This document shows positions 5,711 to 5,930 of a DNA stretch of 5,930 nucleotides, piece after piece; position 1 is the stretch's first letter, and every line of letters starts with the position of its first letter. Source of the stretch: Alphaproteobacteria bacterium (GTDB lineage: Bacteria > Pseudomonadota > Alphaproteobacteria > Micropepsales > Micropepsaceae); assembly GCA_015654715.1 (NCBI GenBank), contig JAATGK010000226.1:1-5930 (forward strand). The letters are read 5' to 3'. The translations under genes and the position numbers were made by a program. The notes beneath the pieces are model-generated. The model was not told the DNA's origin, searched no databases, and was given only the letters and a program-made list of their open reading frames with translations.

Positions 5711-5930
5711 GACCGACGCAGCTTCCGTTCGCGGCCATATTATCGTGGTCGATGACGACGAACTCTTTCGCGAGTCGGTCAGCACCAATCTGGTCGAGGC
5801 CGGATTCACCACGGTAGGCTTTGCCGATGGCCTTTCCGCCATTCGCCATATCGCCACCGGACCGAACGCCGACATTGTGCTCTTGGACTGGAAGATGCCG
5901 GGCATGACGGGCATCGAAGTCTTGCAGCGC
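5703..5930 (+). CDS. Two-component response regulator, receiver domain (3' end missing)
   Basis: The frame opens at ATG 5703, within the last codons of the lipoprotein gene (overlap 5703-5710), and runs off the window after 76 residues. Visible is the first two thirds of a CheY-like receiver: HIIVVDDDELFRES with the acidic Mg2+-binding cluster at about residues 17-19, and DIVLLDWKMPGMTG, where the Asp of LLDW (about 62) is the predicted phosphoacceptor. The output domain lies outside the window, so DNA-binding, enzymatic or single-domain types cannot be told apart. Translation probably depends on coupling to the lipoprotein gene, because only a weak GACGGTG-like site precedes the ATG. A histidine kinase may follow downstream but is not seen. 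Confidence 0.92.
   Translation, partial: MDKTDAASVRGHIIVVDDDELFRESVSTNLVEAGFTTVGFADGLSAIRHIATGPNADIVLLDWKMPGMTGIEVLQR

Overview
The window looks like an alphaproteobacterial chromosome segment. The basis is the moderately high GC content, GC-rich third codon positions, a short OpgH, and a lipoprotein/response-regulator pair of a kind I associate with this class. The genus cannot be fixed from the sequence. No mobile element, CRISPR array, tRNA or rRNA is visible.

Layout: (1) 1-996 (+) is the 3' part of a KefB/KefC-type CPA2 potassium/proton antiporter with its cytoplasmic nucleotide-binding (RCK/KTN) domain. (2) It converges, across 54 bases, on 1051-2826 (-), an OpgH/MdoH glucan glucosyltransferase. 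(3) A 468-base divergent spacer (2827-3294) holds a possible small ORF on the opgH side, and dyad sequences plus a short leader-ORF candidate on the opgG side. (4) 3295-4857 (+) is an OpgG/OpgD-family periplasmic glucan protein with a clear twin-arginine signal peptide. (5) 4858-5183 has no convincing gene. (6) 5213-5710 (+) is a small lipoprotein whose start overlaps the stop of a 10-codon ORF with a good ribosome binding site. (7) 5703-5930 (+) is the start of a two-component response regulator, overlapping the lipoprotein gene by 8 bases and cut by the window end.

Biological reading: OpgH polymerises UDP-glucose into a beta-1,2-linked glucan at the inner membrane and passes it to the periplasm, where the OpgG/OpgD protein processes it. 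The product is osmoregulated periplasmic glucan (OPG). The neighbouring K+/H+ antiporter fits the same theme of osmotic and ionic homeostasis, though this link is inference. The lipoprotein-regulator pair is a separate transcription unit whose signal is unknown.

The least ordinary points are the head-to-head arrangement of opgH and opgG (an operon in the classical examples), the Tat signal on the OpgG-family protein, and two independent short upstream ORFs, each with a strong Shine-Dalgarno and a stop overlapping the next gene's start. I see no evidence for a wholly new system; the leader ORFs and the small ORF before opgH are the candidates worth testing.
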